Below are positions 36,236-48,900 of a stretch of DNA of 64,000 bases, in pieces. This DNA comes from Plasmodiophora brassicae (taxonomy: Eukaryota > Endomyxa > Phytomyxea > Plasmodiophorida > Plasmodiophoridae): the NCBI GenBank assembly GCA_039704465.1, contig JASFAU010000013.1, forward strand, positions 1 to 64,000, in the 5' to 3' direction. Numbering within the stretch: the first letter of the stretch is position 1; each line of letters begins with the position of its first letter. The notes below the pieces were generated by a model. The model was not told the DNA's origin, made no database searches, and saw only the letters and a program-made list of their open reading frames with translations. A program made the position numbers and the translations under genes.

Positions 36236-39200
36236 CTAGGGCGATACCGGGTCGCCGGGTCGATCCCACTGCGTGACGCCCGTGCTGGCATTGTAGTAGT
36301 ACGTCGCCTGGGTCGACGGGTCCACGTGCGCCGTCCACGCCGCCGCCGCCGCCGCCTCCTTCTTTGGCAGCGACGTGCGGCCGGGCTCTGGTTGCCGCGC
36401 GGCGGCGGCCGCCGCATTCAGCCCGCGTCGTTGGCGTTCCAGTGCGGCGCTGAGCTCGTGCTGCTTGCGATCGAGGGCGGCGCGGTTCTCAGCCATGGCG
36501 GCCTGCGACTTGGCCTGCATGGCCTGCAGGGCGGCGCTGGCCTGATGCACGACGTCGGGGCGCACCAGCTGCCGCGCGTCCTGCAGCGTCATGGACTTGC
36601 GCGGCGAGGGCATGACGGTTCGCGCCGCCCAGGCCGGCACGGGCACGGCACCACCGCCACCGGCGGCGGACGACGACGACGACAGGCGGCGCTCGGCGGG
36701 CGGCAGCGGCGGCGGCGACAGGATCGGCGGCGGCAGCAGACGGCCCGGCGCGCTGGGGAACGGGCGCGCGGCGGCGGGCGGCACCGGCCCGGGTGCGGGG
36801 GGCAGGGCGCGCGACGTCGCGCCGACGACGACGACGACGGGCGGTGCGGGCGGGGCCTTGGCCGGCGGCGGCGGAACATCATTGGCGCCCAGCGGCGCGG
36901 CGGCCCGCATCGGCGCGGTCGGCGGCGGGCGCGACGGCGGCGCCGCATCGTACCGGGACACGCTGAAGCGCGCCTGGCGCGGGCCGGCGGGTGCGGGTGC
37001 GGGTGCGGGCGCGCCCACCGCCCGCTCCAGCAGGCAGTCCACGTTGCCGCGCAGGACCTGGTCGACGTCCACGGGCGACACGGGCCGTCGGCACTCGCCG
37101 GCGAACACCGACTCGTGCAGCAGCGTCACGAAGCGCAGGGCGCGCGGGGACAGGCCGCCGTCGCTGGTCGTCGGCGCCTGCGACGACGACGTCCGTATCC
37201 AGCACTCGAGGTAGTTCTCGATGTCGGCCGGGACCGGCCACGACCGGATGCACAGGGCCAGGGCCTGCCAGCCGCGTTCGGACGAGTCGCGCGACGGGTT
37301 CCCCGTCAGCTGCTTGACGACCTGGGCGAGGATCTCGGCGCGCAGGCCCGCGTGCTGGGCGCCGAGCGCGACGACCTCCTGGACGAGCACGGCGGGCATC
37401 GTGCTGTTCTGCCGGTCGCCCATGAAGCAGAGCAGCGTGCGGAAGACGGTCCGCGCCAGCTTCTCCAGCGCCGGGTCCAGGTCGCGCGTCAGCGCCGCGT
37501 GGATCGGCGCGGACGTGTGCGCGTAGAACGAGGCGGCCAGGGCGGCCTTGTTGACGGCCATGCCGAACAGGCGCCGGGACGCCCATTCGGCGGGAGCGCA
37601 GAGCCCCGGGTAGTGGCGGAAGGCGAACATGGCGGCCGACCGCGCGAAGAACGCGTCCTTCAGGGCGATGGTGACGTCGCGGGCGCGCCCGGCATCCTTC
37701 AGGGCGACGGCCGCCTTCAGCTGCAGCTGCAGGAACCGCTCGGGCGACGTGTCGAACAGCAGGGCGCGCAGGCGCCCAATGTCGTCGTTCTCCGCGTACC
37801 GGATCGCGTCGGCGTCGGCGACGCAGGCCCGCATCGCGTCCGGCAGCAGCGTGACGACGAGCGACGCGGCGTCGTCGGCCAGGCGTCGGACCTGGCGCAC
37901 ACCACCAGAGTCAGTGCGGCGGGCGGTCGGGCGGTCGGCACGCACGCACGTACCTTGTTGAGCAGCGCCATGCCGGCGCGCATGTCGTCGGTGACGTCCT
38001 CGTACTGGATGGCGGCGGCGCGCGCCCCGGCGTCCTCCAGCAGGTCGCGGGACACGACGCGCACGGCCTCGGCCATGGCCCGTTCCGCGTCGCGGATCGC
38101 CTCCCGGTACCATCGCGCTGCACAGACGGACGGGGGGGTGTCAGCGCGCAGACGCACCACACGCACACGCACACGGCAACGCGCGCCTTACCGTCCGCCA
38201 GGATCGGGTACTTGTCGTCGCTCATGTGCAGGCCGGCGGCCTGGTCGAGGCCGTGCTCGATGGCGGCAAGGTCGCGGGCGGCGACAGCGCCGATCAGGTC
38301 GCGCTCGACGCGGCCGGTGCGCGCGAACTGGACGACCTGGGCGCGCGCCGCCCGCACCTCGTCGTGGTCGGCCAGGGCGCCGGCCGCGCTCTTCACGATG
38401 GCCTCGACGGGCGCCCACACGGCCGCGTCCTTCGACCCGTCGGCCCGGGCCATGGCAGCACGCAGGTCGCGCAGCGTGCCGCCCTGTGCGACCAGGTCGG
38501 CGCCGCCGGGCACGTGCAGGCCGAGGCGCCCGGCGCCGTCGACCGCCGACGCGATCCCGTCGATGTCGGGCAGGTCGCCGGGTCGCAGCCACCCGCCGGC
38601 GCCCATCGCCGCCCGGATCGCGTCGCAGGCGGCGTGCTCCAGGCGCAGGCGGTCGCGGGCCGCCTGCGCCCGTCGCACCAGGTCGCCGGGCACGTTCGCG
38701 CCCCCGTCGTCGTCCAGGTCGCGCGCCCGCGACAACGCCTCGTCCAGCAGGGCCATGTCGTGCGCCGCCATGCCCGCCTCCAGCTGCGCCATGCAATCGC
38801 GACGCCGCTGCACCTGTCGAGCGCCACGTGATCAGTGTTCGGAAGAACGGACGGCAGGCGAGCGCACCGACGCACCTGCTCCAGTCGCTGGCGAACGGCG
38901 TCGCACGGGGCGGAGCGCTCGCCGAGGCGGTCCGCCCACTCGCAGGCGGCCAGGTACGCGTCGTAGTGCCGCTCGGGGTCCAGCGCCCGCACGCGTTCCA
39001 GCTCGCGGTGCAGGTCGGCCAGGTCGACGAGGCGGGCGCGCGCCGCACGCGCCTCGATCAGCTCGCGGAACGGGAAGCGCTGCGCGAGCGCGGTGGCGGG
39101 CTCCAGGGCGGCGGTCAGCGCCGGCAGGTCCCGGGCGCGAACGGCGGCGCGGATCGGGTCGCGCAGCACGACCCGCCACCGACGCACCGCCCCCTGCGCC

Positions 39201-42200
39201 TGCCAGCGCCGCACGTGCGCCTGCAGGCGCACCAGCAGGCGCTCGACGGCCACGGTGCGCTCCAGCTCCAGCCGGCGGTGCACCGGCGAGCGGTACAGGA
39301 TGCGCGTGCGCCCCACCTGTGGAGGGCAACGTCCCGTCAGCGACATACCGGCGACGACGACGACGACGACGACGCACCTGAATGTGTTCGCGCAGGTCGT
39401 CGTCGAGTTGGACGGCGCCGATGATGGCGCGGCACTGGTCGACGGGCGACGCGCGGCGCAGGGCGGCCAGGCGCGCGCCGGGCACGGCGCACAGGTACCG
39501 CTGGGCGAACGCGCCATGCTCGTACCGGAACGGGTACCCGCGCTTGCGGATGGCGACGGCCTCGTACACGCCCGAGTACCGCAGCTGCTCGTGGACCATC
39601 GGGGCGGTGTACGCGCCGGCGCGCTTGTCGGCGTTCGGCTTGACGCAGCGGATGTAATGCGGGTGGGTGCGCTCGAGCGACACCATCAGGTCGGCGAGCT
39701 GCTCCTGGAACTGCCCGCCGAGCGTCACCTTGCGCGTCCGGGCCATCTCGTCGCGGCTGGGGAACAGCGACTTGAGGAACGGCGAGTGCGACGCGGCGAA
39801 CAGGCCGACCAGGTCGTCGCTCATCGTGTCGTTGTTCTTGTCGAGGAACCCGTCCGACGCGTACTCGACCGGGCCGGCGTAGTGGCGCACGACGAAGCGC
39901 GCCGGGTGCCGCACGACGCTCCCGTACGACGGGTGCCGGCCGCCGCCGTGCAACGCGTGCAACTTGGCGACGTACGTGGCGTCGGTCGTGCGCGGCAGGC
40001 GCAGCTCCTCGTCCAGGGCGGGGAGCAGGCCGGTCGGGCGCCCGTCGATCAGGTCCAGGACGGGCTGGTTGTCAATGTAGGCCACGTGCTGGAACGTGAT
40101 CCCCTCCGATTCGTACAGGGCCTCCTCCAGGCGGAACGTGTGCCGGTTGAAGTGCTGCTGGAGCTTCTCGTTCTGCGGGGCAGGCAGTGCGGGTCAGGCG
40201 TCGAGACGCACACGGCACAGACGCGGGGTGCCCCCCTCCTCCCTACCGTGTAGTTGATGCAGAGCTGCTCGAACGAGTTCGTGGCGAACACCTCGAACCC
40301 GAAGATGTCCAGCACGCCGATCGACGAGCGGACGGCGGCGCGGTCGGCCGGCGCCACCGACCTGTTGATGCGGGCGACGAGCCAGTCGAACAGGCGCGCG
40401 TACAGGAACTTGGCCGCCGCGTGTCGCATGTTGCCGGCCTGGTCCCGGCTCAACGTCACCTGCGACCAGCGCATCGCCCCCGTCAGTGGCACGACGACGA
40501 CGACGACGACGACGACGCGTACCGTCGTGGTGTCCTGGCCGCGGATCCGCATGAGGCGCGTCGTGAACGCGGCCACGAGCGTCTCGGTCGGCACCTGCAG
40601 CAGGCGGGCGGCGTGGCGCACGGCGCCCGCCTCGGGGCCCAGCGCCGACTGCCGCTCGCCGACCGACTCGAACTGCAGGTCGCCGAGGTGCAGGACGGCG
40701 GCCACGACGCCGAACACGCTCGTCGCCTCCTCGTCGGTGAAGCCGAGCAGCTGCATGGCGCCTGCCGGGCAGTCGTCGTCGTTAGTACACACATAGGTGG
40801 CGTCAGCATTGCGGCGCGAACCGTACCTTCGACGGCGGCGAAGTCGGCCGCGTCGTCGATCTTGTCGACGTACGTGTCCTGGACCTGGTTCAGGTACGCG
40901 AACGTGGACGGGTCGCGCAGGCCGAACAGGTCGGCCTGGGCGGGCGACGCCCCCCGGCACAGCTGGAAGAACACGTGGTAGTTGCGCTCGCCGGCGTTCT
41001 GCGACACGACGCGGCTCTTCTCCAGCAGGTAGTTCGTGTTGCTGGACCCGACGATGCGCGACGACGTGCCGAAGAACACCTCAATGTACTGAAACGGAGG
41101 ACAGTCAGCGCGTCCCCCGGTCGTGCACAGGCGGCACACAAACACAAGCACACGCGCAAACGCACCTTGCCGAACCGCGAGCTGTTCGAGTTCCGCACCG
41201 TCTTGGCGTTGCCGAACGCCTCGAGGATCGGGTTGGCGAGCAGGATGCGCTGCTCGACGTCGTTGTTGCTGCCGGCGCACTCGGCCAGGTACTGCAGGCA
41301 CTGCTTGGTCGCCTCGGTCTTGCCGGCGCCGCTCTCCCCGCTGATGATCACCGACTGGTCGCGGCCGCTCTCCAGCAGGCCCCGGTACGCCTGGTCGGCC
41401 ACGACGAACACGTGCGGGGGCAGCTCCTGCCGCCCCCGGTTCTTGTACTGCTCGATCTTCATCGGCGAGTACAACCCCAGGTCCCGGTACGGGTTGACGG
41501 CGATCAGGATCGTGCCGACGTTCGTGTAGATCTGGTCGTCGCGGAACCGCTTCCCGAGGCAGTGCACGATCATGGGCTCGTTCGCCTCCTGCAGCATCAC
41601 CAGGTCGTCGTAGTTCTGCGAGAAGGCGTTCGTGTTGACCGGGTGCAGGTCGACGCCCTTGCCGACCGTCACCGTGCGCCCGTTGGGCAGCTCGAAATCA
41701 CGCGACCCGTTGTACGCCGTTCGCACCAGGCGACCCGGGGCGAACGCCTCGACGTCGTCCGGCACCCACCAGTACGTCTCGCCGTCCACCAGGGCGAACG
41801 ACGACGACGACGAGGCCGACGACGAGAACCCGGGCGGCGGGTCCCATGTCGTCTGGCCCGTTGCCTCGTTCATGAAGTAGACGGCGCCGTCCACAGTGCG
41901 ACGCTCGACCCAGCCGGGCGACGATGGCGCAGGCATCTGCTGGACCGGCGCGCTCGTAGCCACCTTCTTCGCCGTCGACGACGACTTCTTCAGCAGGGCG
42001 GCAACCTGGCCCGATGGTTTCGCAGGTGCGCCCTTGGATTGCCAAACGGGCCCGGGCGACGACGTCTTGGGTTGGGTTTTCATGGGCGCTCCTGCCGCTG
42101 TCCGCCCCGATACAGCCGGTCTGGTTGGTTGTGTTGCCCTCGACGAGTGCCCGTTTGCCGCGGCCGGTGCCGGTACCGCCCCGGATGTCGGTCCTGATCT

Positions 42201-42500
42201 TGACGGCGGCCCGCCTGCTGCCTTGGACGTTGGTGCCGACCTGGACGGTGGCGCTGCGCGCGACGGCGGCCCACCAGCACGTCTGGGTGGCCCTCTGGCC
42301 GGTGCGGACGGTGGCGGTGGTGCAGGTACGAGGCCGGGTATCGCGGAGGCGGGCTGCCAGTCGGCCATGGACGCCTCCCAGACATGGGCGTCCCTGGCGA
42401 GGGCGGCGGACGACGATAGCAGGCGGCGCAGGTCGGCCTGCGAGACCGGGCCGCACTGCCGCCCTGCGTCGTCAGTGTAGTACCATGCGCTGGATGCCAT
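36236..42500 (-). CDS. Unconventional myosin: GYF_2 - WW - motor - MyTH4 - WW
   Basis: Nine minus-strand exons, 42500-41166, 41088-40827, 40761-40523, 40459-40247, 40172-39378, 39316-38876, 38813-38192, 38117-37954 and 37891-36236, give 1,908 residues in phase. Order: GYF_2 (1-55, [14 protein letters not shown]), a Pro/Arg-rich linker, WW domain (195-224, [20 protein letters not shown]), motor (about 240-945) with P-loop GESGAGKT (388-395), NSNSSRFGK switch 1, DIFGFE switch 2 and [10 protein letters not shown], then IQ-like basic helices, long alpha-helical stretches, MyTH4 (about 1495-1600; [26 protein letters not shown]), a proline-rich region and a second WW at the very C-terminus ([15 protein letters not shown]). 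It is an actin motor whose MyTH4 region suggests microtubule or membrane cargo, with both ends built to bind proline-rich ligands. The start at MASSAWYY was preferred over an in-frame Met at 42620. Confidence 0.92.
39352..39376. repeat. GAC triplet repeat inside a myosin intron
   Basis: Seven or so GAC units lie in the 39317-39377 intron. On the transcribed strand this reads GTGCGTCGTCGTCG…, starting immediately after the splice donor. A similar tract lies in the 40460-40522 intron. Confidence 0.7.
40491..40516. repeat. GAC triplet repeat inside another myosin intron
   Basis: About eight GAC units lie in the 40460-40522 intron. On the transcribed strand the intron starts GTACGCGTCGTCGTC…, so the repeat again directly follows the donor. 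Read through, the intron would add nine valines in frame, which shows that it is an intron and not exon. Confidence 0.7.
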
Positions 42501-43052
42501 CAGCACCCGCCCGTTGATCGGTATGCGCTGCGCGTCGTCGCGGCCCGCGATCCAGGGCCGATGGGTCTCTGTCAAGTTCAAACGCGCGCGTGCTATTTTC
42601 GTGCGCCCGTCGATCCACATTTAGAATGGCCGCCGCCGCTGCCCGCCCCCTCCCGCCTCTGCCGACGGGCCCCCCCTCTCGCGGTGGCAGCGCCGTGTCG
42701 TACGTACCTACCCGGCCTGGATAATCTATGCGGTGACAGGCAGTACCTGTCCGGGTACCCTGTTGGTGCCGGCCCTCCACTCCGTTCTGCAGCTGGACTG
42801 CGTGGCTTCCGACGGCGGCAGCTCCGGAGCGACGCTGGCGGGGCCGGGCCCGCACACGCCGGCCCGGTGGTGCACGCAGTTCGCCGGCCGCGGATGACCC
42901 GCGGTGCCGTTGGGCGGGGGCCAGGTGGGTGGGTCTGCGACCGCTGCCCGCCCGCGTCGCCGGCGTTTTTCGAACGGCGGAACGAATTCGGCCCCGCTGG
43001 CGGAGTGGTGGGTCACTTACCGTAGGTGACCGGAACGTCCCCGCCCCCCGAC
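42501..43052. promoter_or_regulatory. Shared upstream region of the divergent myosin and PDI genes
   Basis: About 550 bases separate the two start codons. It includes C- and G-rich stretches near 42640-42690 and no convincing gene. Promoters for both genes must lie here. Confidence 0.45.
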
Positions 43053-44650
43053 ATGTGCTGGACGGTCTTCGTAGCGGCACTTGCCCTGCTGCTGTATGCC
43101 GTCTGCGGCGGCGGTGCGGTGGTCGAGCCGAGCGCCGACGCCGACGTGAAGACGCCAGCGGACGTGTTCCGCGGGGCCCGGGCCCGGTCGTCGGTCGTCC
43201 TCGACGACCGGTCGTTCCATGCGGTCGTCGGCGACGACGCGTGGTTTATCAAGCTGTACGCGCCCTGGTGCGGCCACTGCCTGGACCTGGCGCCCACCTG
43301 GGACCGGCTCGCCAAGGAGATCGACCCCGCCCACCAGGTTCGCATCGGCGAGATTGACTGCACGAAGAACCCGAGTACGTTTGGGAAGGAATAGGCGTCC
43401 ATGCCGCCTCCTTCCCCCCTGTACTGACGCGGGTCCCCTCGTTGGTTCAGAGTTGCAGGCGGCGTTCCGCGTGCAAGGGTACCCGACGCTAGTCTTGTAG
43501 GGGGCAACTCACCGCCACCGTGCCTTGTTGCGTTGTGCTTACGGGGCGTCGAACGCAGCTACGAGCAGGGTCGTGTCTGGCATTATCAAGGGCAGCGCTC
43601 GCTGGACGCCTTCCTGGCGCACATCGTGGCGAACCCGGCAACGGGGTGGAGTCAGAGGGTGCCCACCTTCATCATCAGCGAGTCCAGCGGCATCTTTGCG
43701 CCTCGCGAGCCCGTCCTGCCAGGCAACGCGGACGCCAAGGTCAGCCACTGTACATGATGGCGCCGTGCCCTGCTCGTTCTAACGGCAATCCTGATAGCCG
43801 GTCGTCCGGCAAGATAATGCTGTCGGCAGCAGTAGCCAAGGTACAACGTGTTGGTGATCGGGGTTGCCCTTGCCGTTTACGCCTCTGCAGACCAGGCGGG
43901 CTCGTCCGAGATTGCAAAGAAGGCACTGAAATCCATCCAGCTCACGCAGGACGACGTCGACCAGTTGACGACGCAGGGCACCTGGCTCATTAAAATGTCG
44001 GTGCCCGTCGACACAACGTTGGGCTCGCAGACCGGAACGGCAACTGAGCTCGGTCAGGTGTTCGCCCTATGCAGCGTCGTGCCAGGACGTTATCCCGTTG
44101 TGGATGTCCCTGACGGCAAAGCTGGACGGCGCCGATGGTCAACAGGTTCGCTTCGGCGAAATGCTATCGACGCCAGGTTGCTGCAGTGCTTGCCTGGAAT
44201 GGAGCTGATGCGTCCTGACTGCTGCGACAGGCTTGCTGGCGAAGTACGGGCGCGCGTCGGTGCCCGTGTTCTTCCTGTATATATGACGACGGAGGCGCCC
44301 CGGGTTTGACCGGCCGAATGCTAACCGTTCCGCGTGCAGGGTCAAAGATGGGCGCACGTTCCTGTTTGACGGGACCGTGGACGAGGACAGCATCCTGGCG
44401 TTCGTTCTGCGCGACTGGCAGGCAATGGCGCCCGTGGAACCGATTTCCATCGCCGCCAAGCCGGCCCTGCTACGCTGGGTACCGACGTGCCGCACGTCCA
44501 TCATCTGCCTGTCGCCCAGGTCGCTAACCATTACTACTATGTGTACAGATGTCACCCCGCTTCCGGGCGTTCCTGATTGTCACCGTCCTTGTGATGGGGA
44601 TCGCCGTCTACGCGAGAATCGTGGCCAGGAACAAGTCGAAGCAGATTTGA
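43053..44650 (+). CDS. Membrane-anchored protein disulfide isomerase (thioredoxin family)
   Basis: Eight exons, 43053-43374, 43451-43496, 43559-43739, 43836-43996, 44058-44176, 44231-44276, 44340-44478 and 44549-44650, give 371 residues in phase. An N-terminal signal peptide (MCWTVFVAALALLLYAV) leads to a first thioredoxin domain with the active site YAPWCGHC and the cis-Pro GYPTL. A second thioredoxin-like half follows (TWLIKMCSPYAASCQDVIPL, then SVPVFFL and KDGRTFLFDG), in which the CxxC site is replaced by two cysteines six residues apart, so it is probably not a standard redox site. A C-terminal membrane span (FLIVTVLVMGIAVYA) is followed by a short tail RIVARNKSKQI, which carries a KxKxx ER-retrieval signal. 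It should catalyse disulfide formation in the ER lumen. It starts back to back with the myosin and converges on the MIT-RING gene. Confidence 0.87.
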
Positions 44651-44723
44651 ACGCCGGGCGTGACGGTCGCGTCGGCACTCGTCCGGGAGCCGGCGTTGTC
44701 GTCACACGCCAACGGGATAGATG

Positions 44724-45603
44724 CTATGATATGTAGATGCGCTTTATCTCCTTGATGCCCTGCCTGCATATGACGCAGAGCGAGTCCAGCTTCATGATGT
44801 CGGCGGCGCACCGGGAGCACAGGGCCGAATGGCCGCAGTCGAGCATCACCGTGTCTGATCAGCGAAGCGTCACACACACACGCACACACAGCGTTCCGGT
44901 GCCACGAACCAATGTCCCTGTCGAGACAGACAACGCACATGTGCATGCTGCCAATGTCGGTGCCGACAGCAGGGGGCGCCGACGGCGACTCGGGTGCGGC
45001 CCGCTGCTGGCCGCTCTGGTCAATCAGGGAGCGCACGATCTCGGCCCGTTTCATGTAGATGTCGATGCGCTGCGCCAGCGTTTGCCGGCAGACGCAGTTG
45101 GCCGGCAGCGATGCGCTCTGCAGGCCCTGGATCAACAGGTCGATGCCGTTCAAGTCTGCCGGGACGGCCCGTCAGCAGAGCCACGTAGCGGGGCAGCATG
45201 GCCCTGCCAAATGCTGCTGGTGGACGTACACAGTTGGAGCGCGATCGGCCTGTTTTCCGGGTGGTCGGCGTTGTCGAGGGCGATCGCCTGGCTGATGACG
45301 GCGATGCCCTGCGCGGCCACGACGGGCAGGCTCTCGCGCTTGACGAACATTGACGTCAGCAGGCGAGACCGCCGCTCGTACGTGTCGCGTTTCGTTTTCA
45401 GGCTGTGGCTCGTGTGCGTTAGGGACGCCACCGAATCAACAAGCGTCGATCAGGTACAGGCCGCACCTGGGCGTTCCAGCCATCAGCAGAGCCGCCTCCC
45501 GGTACTTGACGGCCGCCAGCGTGTACTGCCCGTTGCTGTCCAGGGCGACCGCTTCCCGGGCGAGGGCTTGCGCGCGAACCAGGTCGCCGCTGGTGCCCGA
45601 CAT
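44724..45603 (-). CDS. MIT-domain and RING-finger protein (probable E3 ubiquitin ligase)
   Basis: Four minus-strand exons, 45603-45467, 45402-45230, 45155-44910 and 44854-44724, give 228 residues in phase. Two MIT-like helical hairpins come first: LAREAVALDSNGQYTLAAVK then KYREAALLM, and AIALDNADHPENRPIALQLY then a helix ending IDIYMKRAEIVRSL. The C-terminus is a C3HC4 RING finger split by the last intron: CVVCLDRD, then LDCGHSALCSRC, then CVICRQ, with IYIS at the end. MIT domains bind ESCRT-III tails, so this may direct ubiquitination to endosomal or abscission membranes. That pairing is an inference from the two domains. A CA-repeat lies in the last intron. Confidence 0.85.
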
Positions 45604-45984
45604 GGGATGGTGCTGGCGCCTTCACACGCCACGGGACGCGATTGCGCGGGTGTCGCCGTCGAACAGTCGATTGCGCGCGCAATAGCGGCAGAAGCGGCGG
45701 AACGATTCGCTGGGTGTGGTCGACAGTCCCCCAGGTACTGCCTATACCGGAGCCAGCAACTGTCGGATATAGATGCACCACGAGGACATGATCGAGTACC
45801 GCCGGTCGATCGCCATGGTGTCATGCGGGGGCTCCAACGGCGAACCCTCGTCGGGCCATACTGGTGCATTGCCGATACAGTGCAGCGGCTGCGAACCATA
45901 CGCGGGCATTTATGCATATACTCGGCGCTGTCGCTTGTTATACAGTAGTCTTGTGTAGATCGTCAAAGTCGGGGGAATCCGGGT
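45604..45984. other. Intergenic region between MIT-RING and Ca2+-ATPase
   Basis: No supported gene. It holds the promoter of the MIT-RING gene (minus strand, start at 45603) and the 3' end of the Ca2+-ATPase gene. Confidence 0.35.
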
Positions 45985-48900
45985 TCAGATCCAGTGACCG
46001 GTGAAACGCGTTCTCGTCCTCAGTAACCGGCAACCGGCAAACGATACACCCTGGATAGCAGACGGCACAAACAGGTGAACGGGTTTGCCGGCAGATGCGC
46101 GCGCATACCGGACTGTACCGATTGGCAGTGACAGTGCACCCAGACCGATGCACAGGCCCCAGTCCGATAATGTCAACGGAACCGTTTGCGCGAACTCATT
46201 CAGGGCTTCCACGAGAATGGTCTGAACAATGACGGTTCCGCCAAGGACGGATAAAAAGACTGGGTTCCGGCACAGGCCTCTAAACGGATTATGCTCTAAG
46301 TCGATGTGTCACTTGGCACCTTAGCCGTCATGCAACATCCGCAGCGGCATACCGCCTACGTTGACCAGCCGGGCATTCAGCTCGTTGAACACTTGCAGAA
46401 ACACGAATGTGTTGAATACGATGGTCAGCATTACGGCCTCGGATCGGTCTGTGCAACGGTTGAACGACAACCACGCCGGGTAAGACGCGAATCCTACCGC
46501 CTCGATCGAAGTACAGCAGCAGGTATCCGAGTACGATGAGCTGAAAGACGGACTGGCATATGATGTTCCTCCACATGATCGAATTGACAAGCGCGGCGTT
46601 CAACCGGTACGGCCTGCACGGCACGACGTCAGGGTCGATCGCAAGCCGCCAACGCAGGTACGCCCGACCTGCGGTTCAGAAGATCAAGAGTCGGCTTTTC
46701 CGTTCCAAGCTTCGAGGATAATTAGGATATAGAATGACCAGCGAAAACTAGACTTACGGCCAGGGCTGCCATCGTGTCCATGATAAGGTTGACCCAAAGA
46801 AGCTGAACGGCCTTGAGCGGGACTTCGAACTGGGTGAACGACCCGATCAAGGCGAACGTGACCGCAACAACGTTAACGGTCGTTTGAAACTGGACGAATC
46901 GCCGAATGTTGTCGAAGCAGGATCTGCCCCTGTGCATAAAACGTAAGCGCAGACAGACAAATCTGACATTGACAGCGTACCACATAATGGCTTTGACAAT
47001 TGATGCGAAGTTGTCGTCCATGATGATAATGTGTGAAGCCCGTTTGGCCACGTCGGACCCCGTCAGACCCATCGAAAACCCGACATGAGCGGCCGCCAAC
47101 GCAGGCGCGTCGTTGGTGCCATCCCCGGTCACCGCAACGACTTCACCCTGCTCCTGAAAGGCAGTACGGAATCCCTCAGCTTTGGTCAACACGACAATGG
47201 TAAGGAAATACCCTCAAGAAACGGACAAGCTGTTCTTTGTCATCAGGACGAGATCTGGCTAATACCCGCATGGACGGAACGTTTAAATACTTTTCACGCA
47301 CCGTCCAGGAGCGGAACTGGTCACCAGTGACGATCGTATCGTTCGCGCTGCTGACGATGCCGCATTCCCTGCAATGGTGTTGGTTGGTTCAAATTACTTC
47401 CCGTTGAAGCCCGACTGCGCACCTTGCAATGAACGTGGCGGTATCAACGTGATCCCCGGTCACCATACGGACGACCACTCCTGCCCGTTGGCACCTGGCT
47501 ACAGAGATAGGCGCTTCTGGACGAATGGGATCCTTCATGCCGCAAACGGCTATCAGCACGAGATTGTCCGCATTCACATCATCTGTTTCCGCTAGCTCTT
47601 CAGGAAGGCGTTCCACGTCCTGGTAGGCAAGGGCGATGCATCGTAGACCTTCTCGTGTCATACTCGTGATCTGTTCCAAAACTCGTCTCCGCAGCGATCC
47701 GCTCAGCTCCAATACTGACCCATCACTGGATAGCACTTTTCGACAGGCGTCTTTGTCGAAAGGTGACGCGCCGACGACCTGCTCCGCTGCACCTAAGAAC
47801 ACAACGGTTCATCCACGATGTCGTTTCCTGACAGGTACCTGGCTGACCTTTAATATGAATCCGACAGACGTGAGGGCTGGGCTGGAACAGCACCGCCGAC
47901 CTTTTCACGATGGAATTGAAAGGCCATGCCTTCACAAGAGGGAAGCGTTCTCGCAACCTGGCGTAGTCGCACTGGAACTCGGATACAGCCCAGAGCAGCA
48001 GAGCACACTCGGTTGGATTGCCACCATCCATTTTGGACAAGGGCCCCTAATCTCGGTTTCAGCAAACGAAAGGCGCCAGTGGAAACTGAAAGTAACCTCC
48101 TGAGATACAACGAGTGCTTTTGAGTTCAAAGCGATGCCCTCCGCGATTAGATGGGCGACATCAGCAGAGACGTTCGGCTTCAGCCCTGGGACATTGAATA
48201 TGCGGTCGACAACGAGCGCTCGAACAACCGTCATCTGGTTTTGCGTAAGGGTTCCTGTCCATGGGTGGCTTGATATGAAGGATTTCCGCATATGGCCAAG
48301 GTTTGTACCTGTCTTGTCGCTGCAAATCTGGGTCGCGTTGCCCATGGTTTCGCACGCCGATAAAACACGAACAAATATATTGTCCTTGACCATGGCCTTC
48401 ATCGAATACGACAGACTGACCGTCACCGCCAAAGGCAAGCCTTCAGGGATCGCCACAACGACTGTAACCATGCCGAATCAAACGCCGCATTTACGCATGT
48501 GCTCAATTCTCGCATACGAATGGTGACTGCAATAATGACAGCGTTGGTTATGTCCGACCACAAGTCATAGGAGTCGTCCCCAATCAGCTGGTATGCACCT
48601 ATTGATCGATGCCGTGTCAGTCAGTACAATGCTCATGAGCACTTGCAAGCGATTGCAAACTTTTGCACAGCAAACTGATGAACAGAATCAGGGAAACCGC
48701 GAGGCCGCCTTTCCCTAACTTGGCCGCCATTCTGTACGATCGCATAACCATGCGTCCCACTGAGCGCTTCTTGCGTACCTACTTCTCCAACTTGATCTGC
48801 AGCGGCGTCAGGTGGCGCTCCTGCGTCACGGACGCCATAATCTGTCCCCATTCGGTACGAATCCCGACAGCGGTCACAATGAAGAGGCCTTCTCCGTCAA

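Noticed and set aside
36179..39424. 1,081-residue plus-strand frame opposite the myosin
   Set aside because: Arg/Gly-rich antisense shadow of the GC-rich myosin exons; no motif.
42501..42620. Longer myosin start at 42620
   Set aside because: Adds 40 residues without features; the GYF_2 domain normally starts near the N-terminus, as in the neighbour gene.
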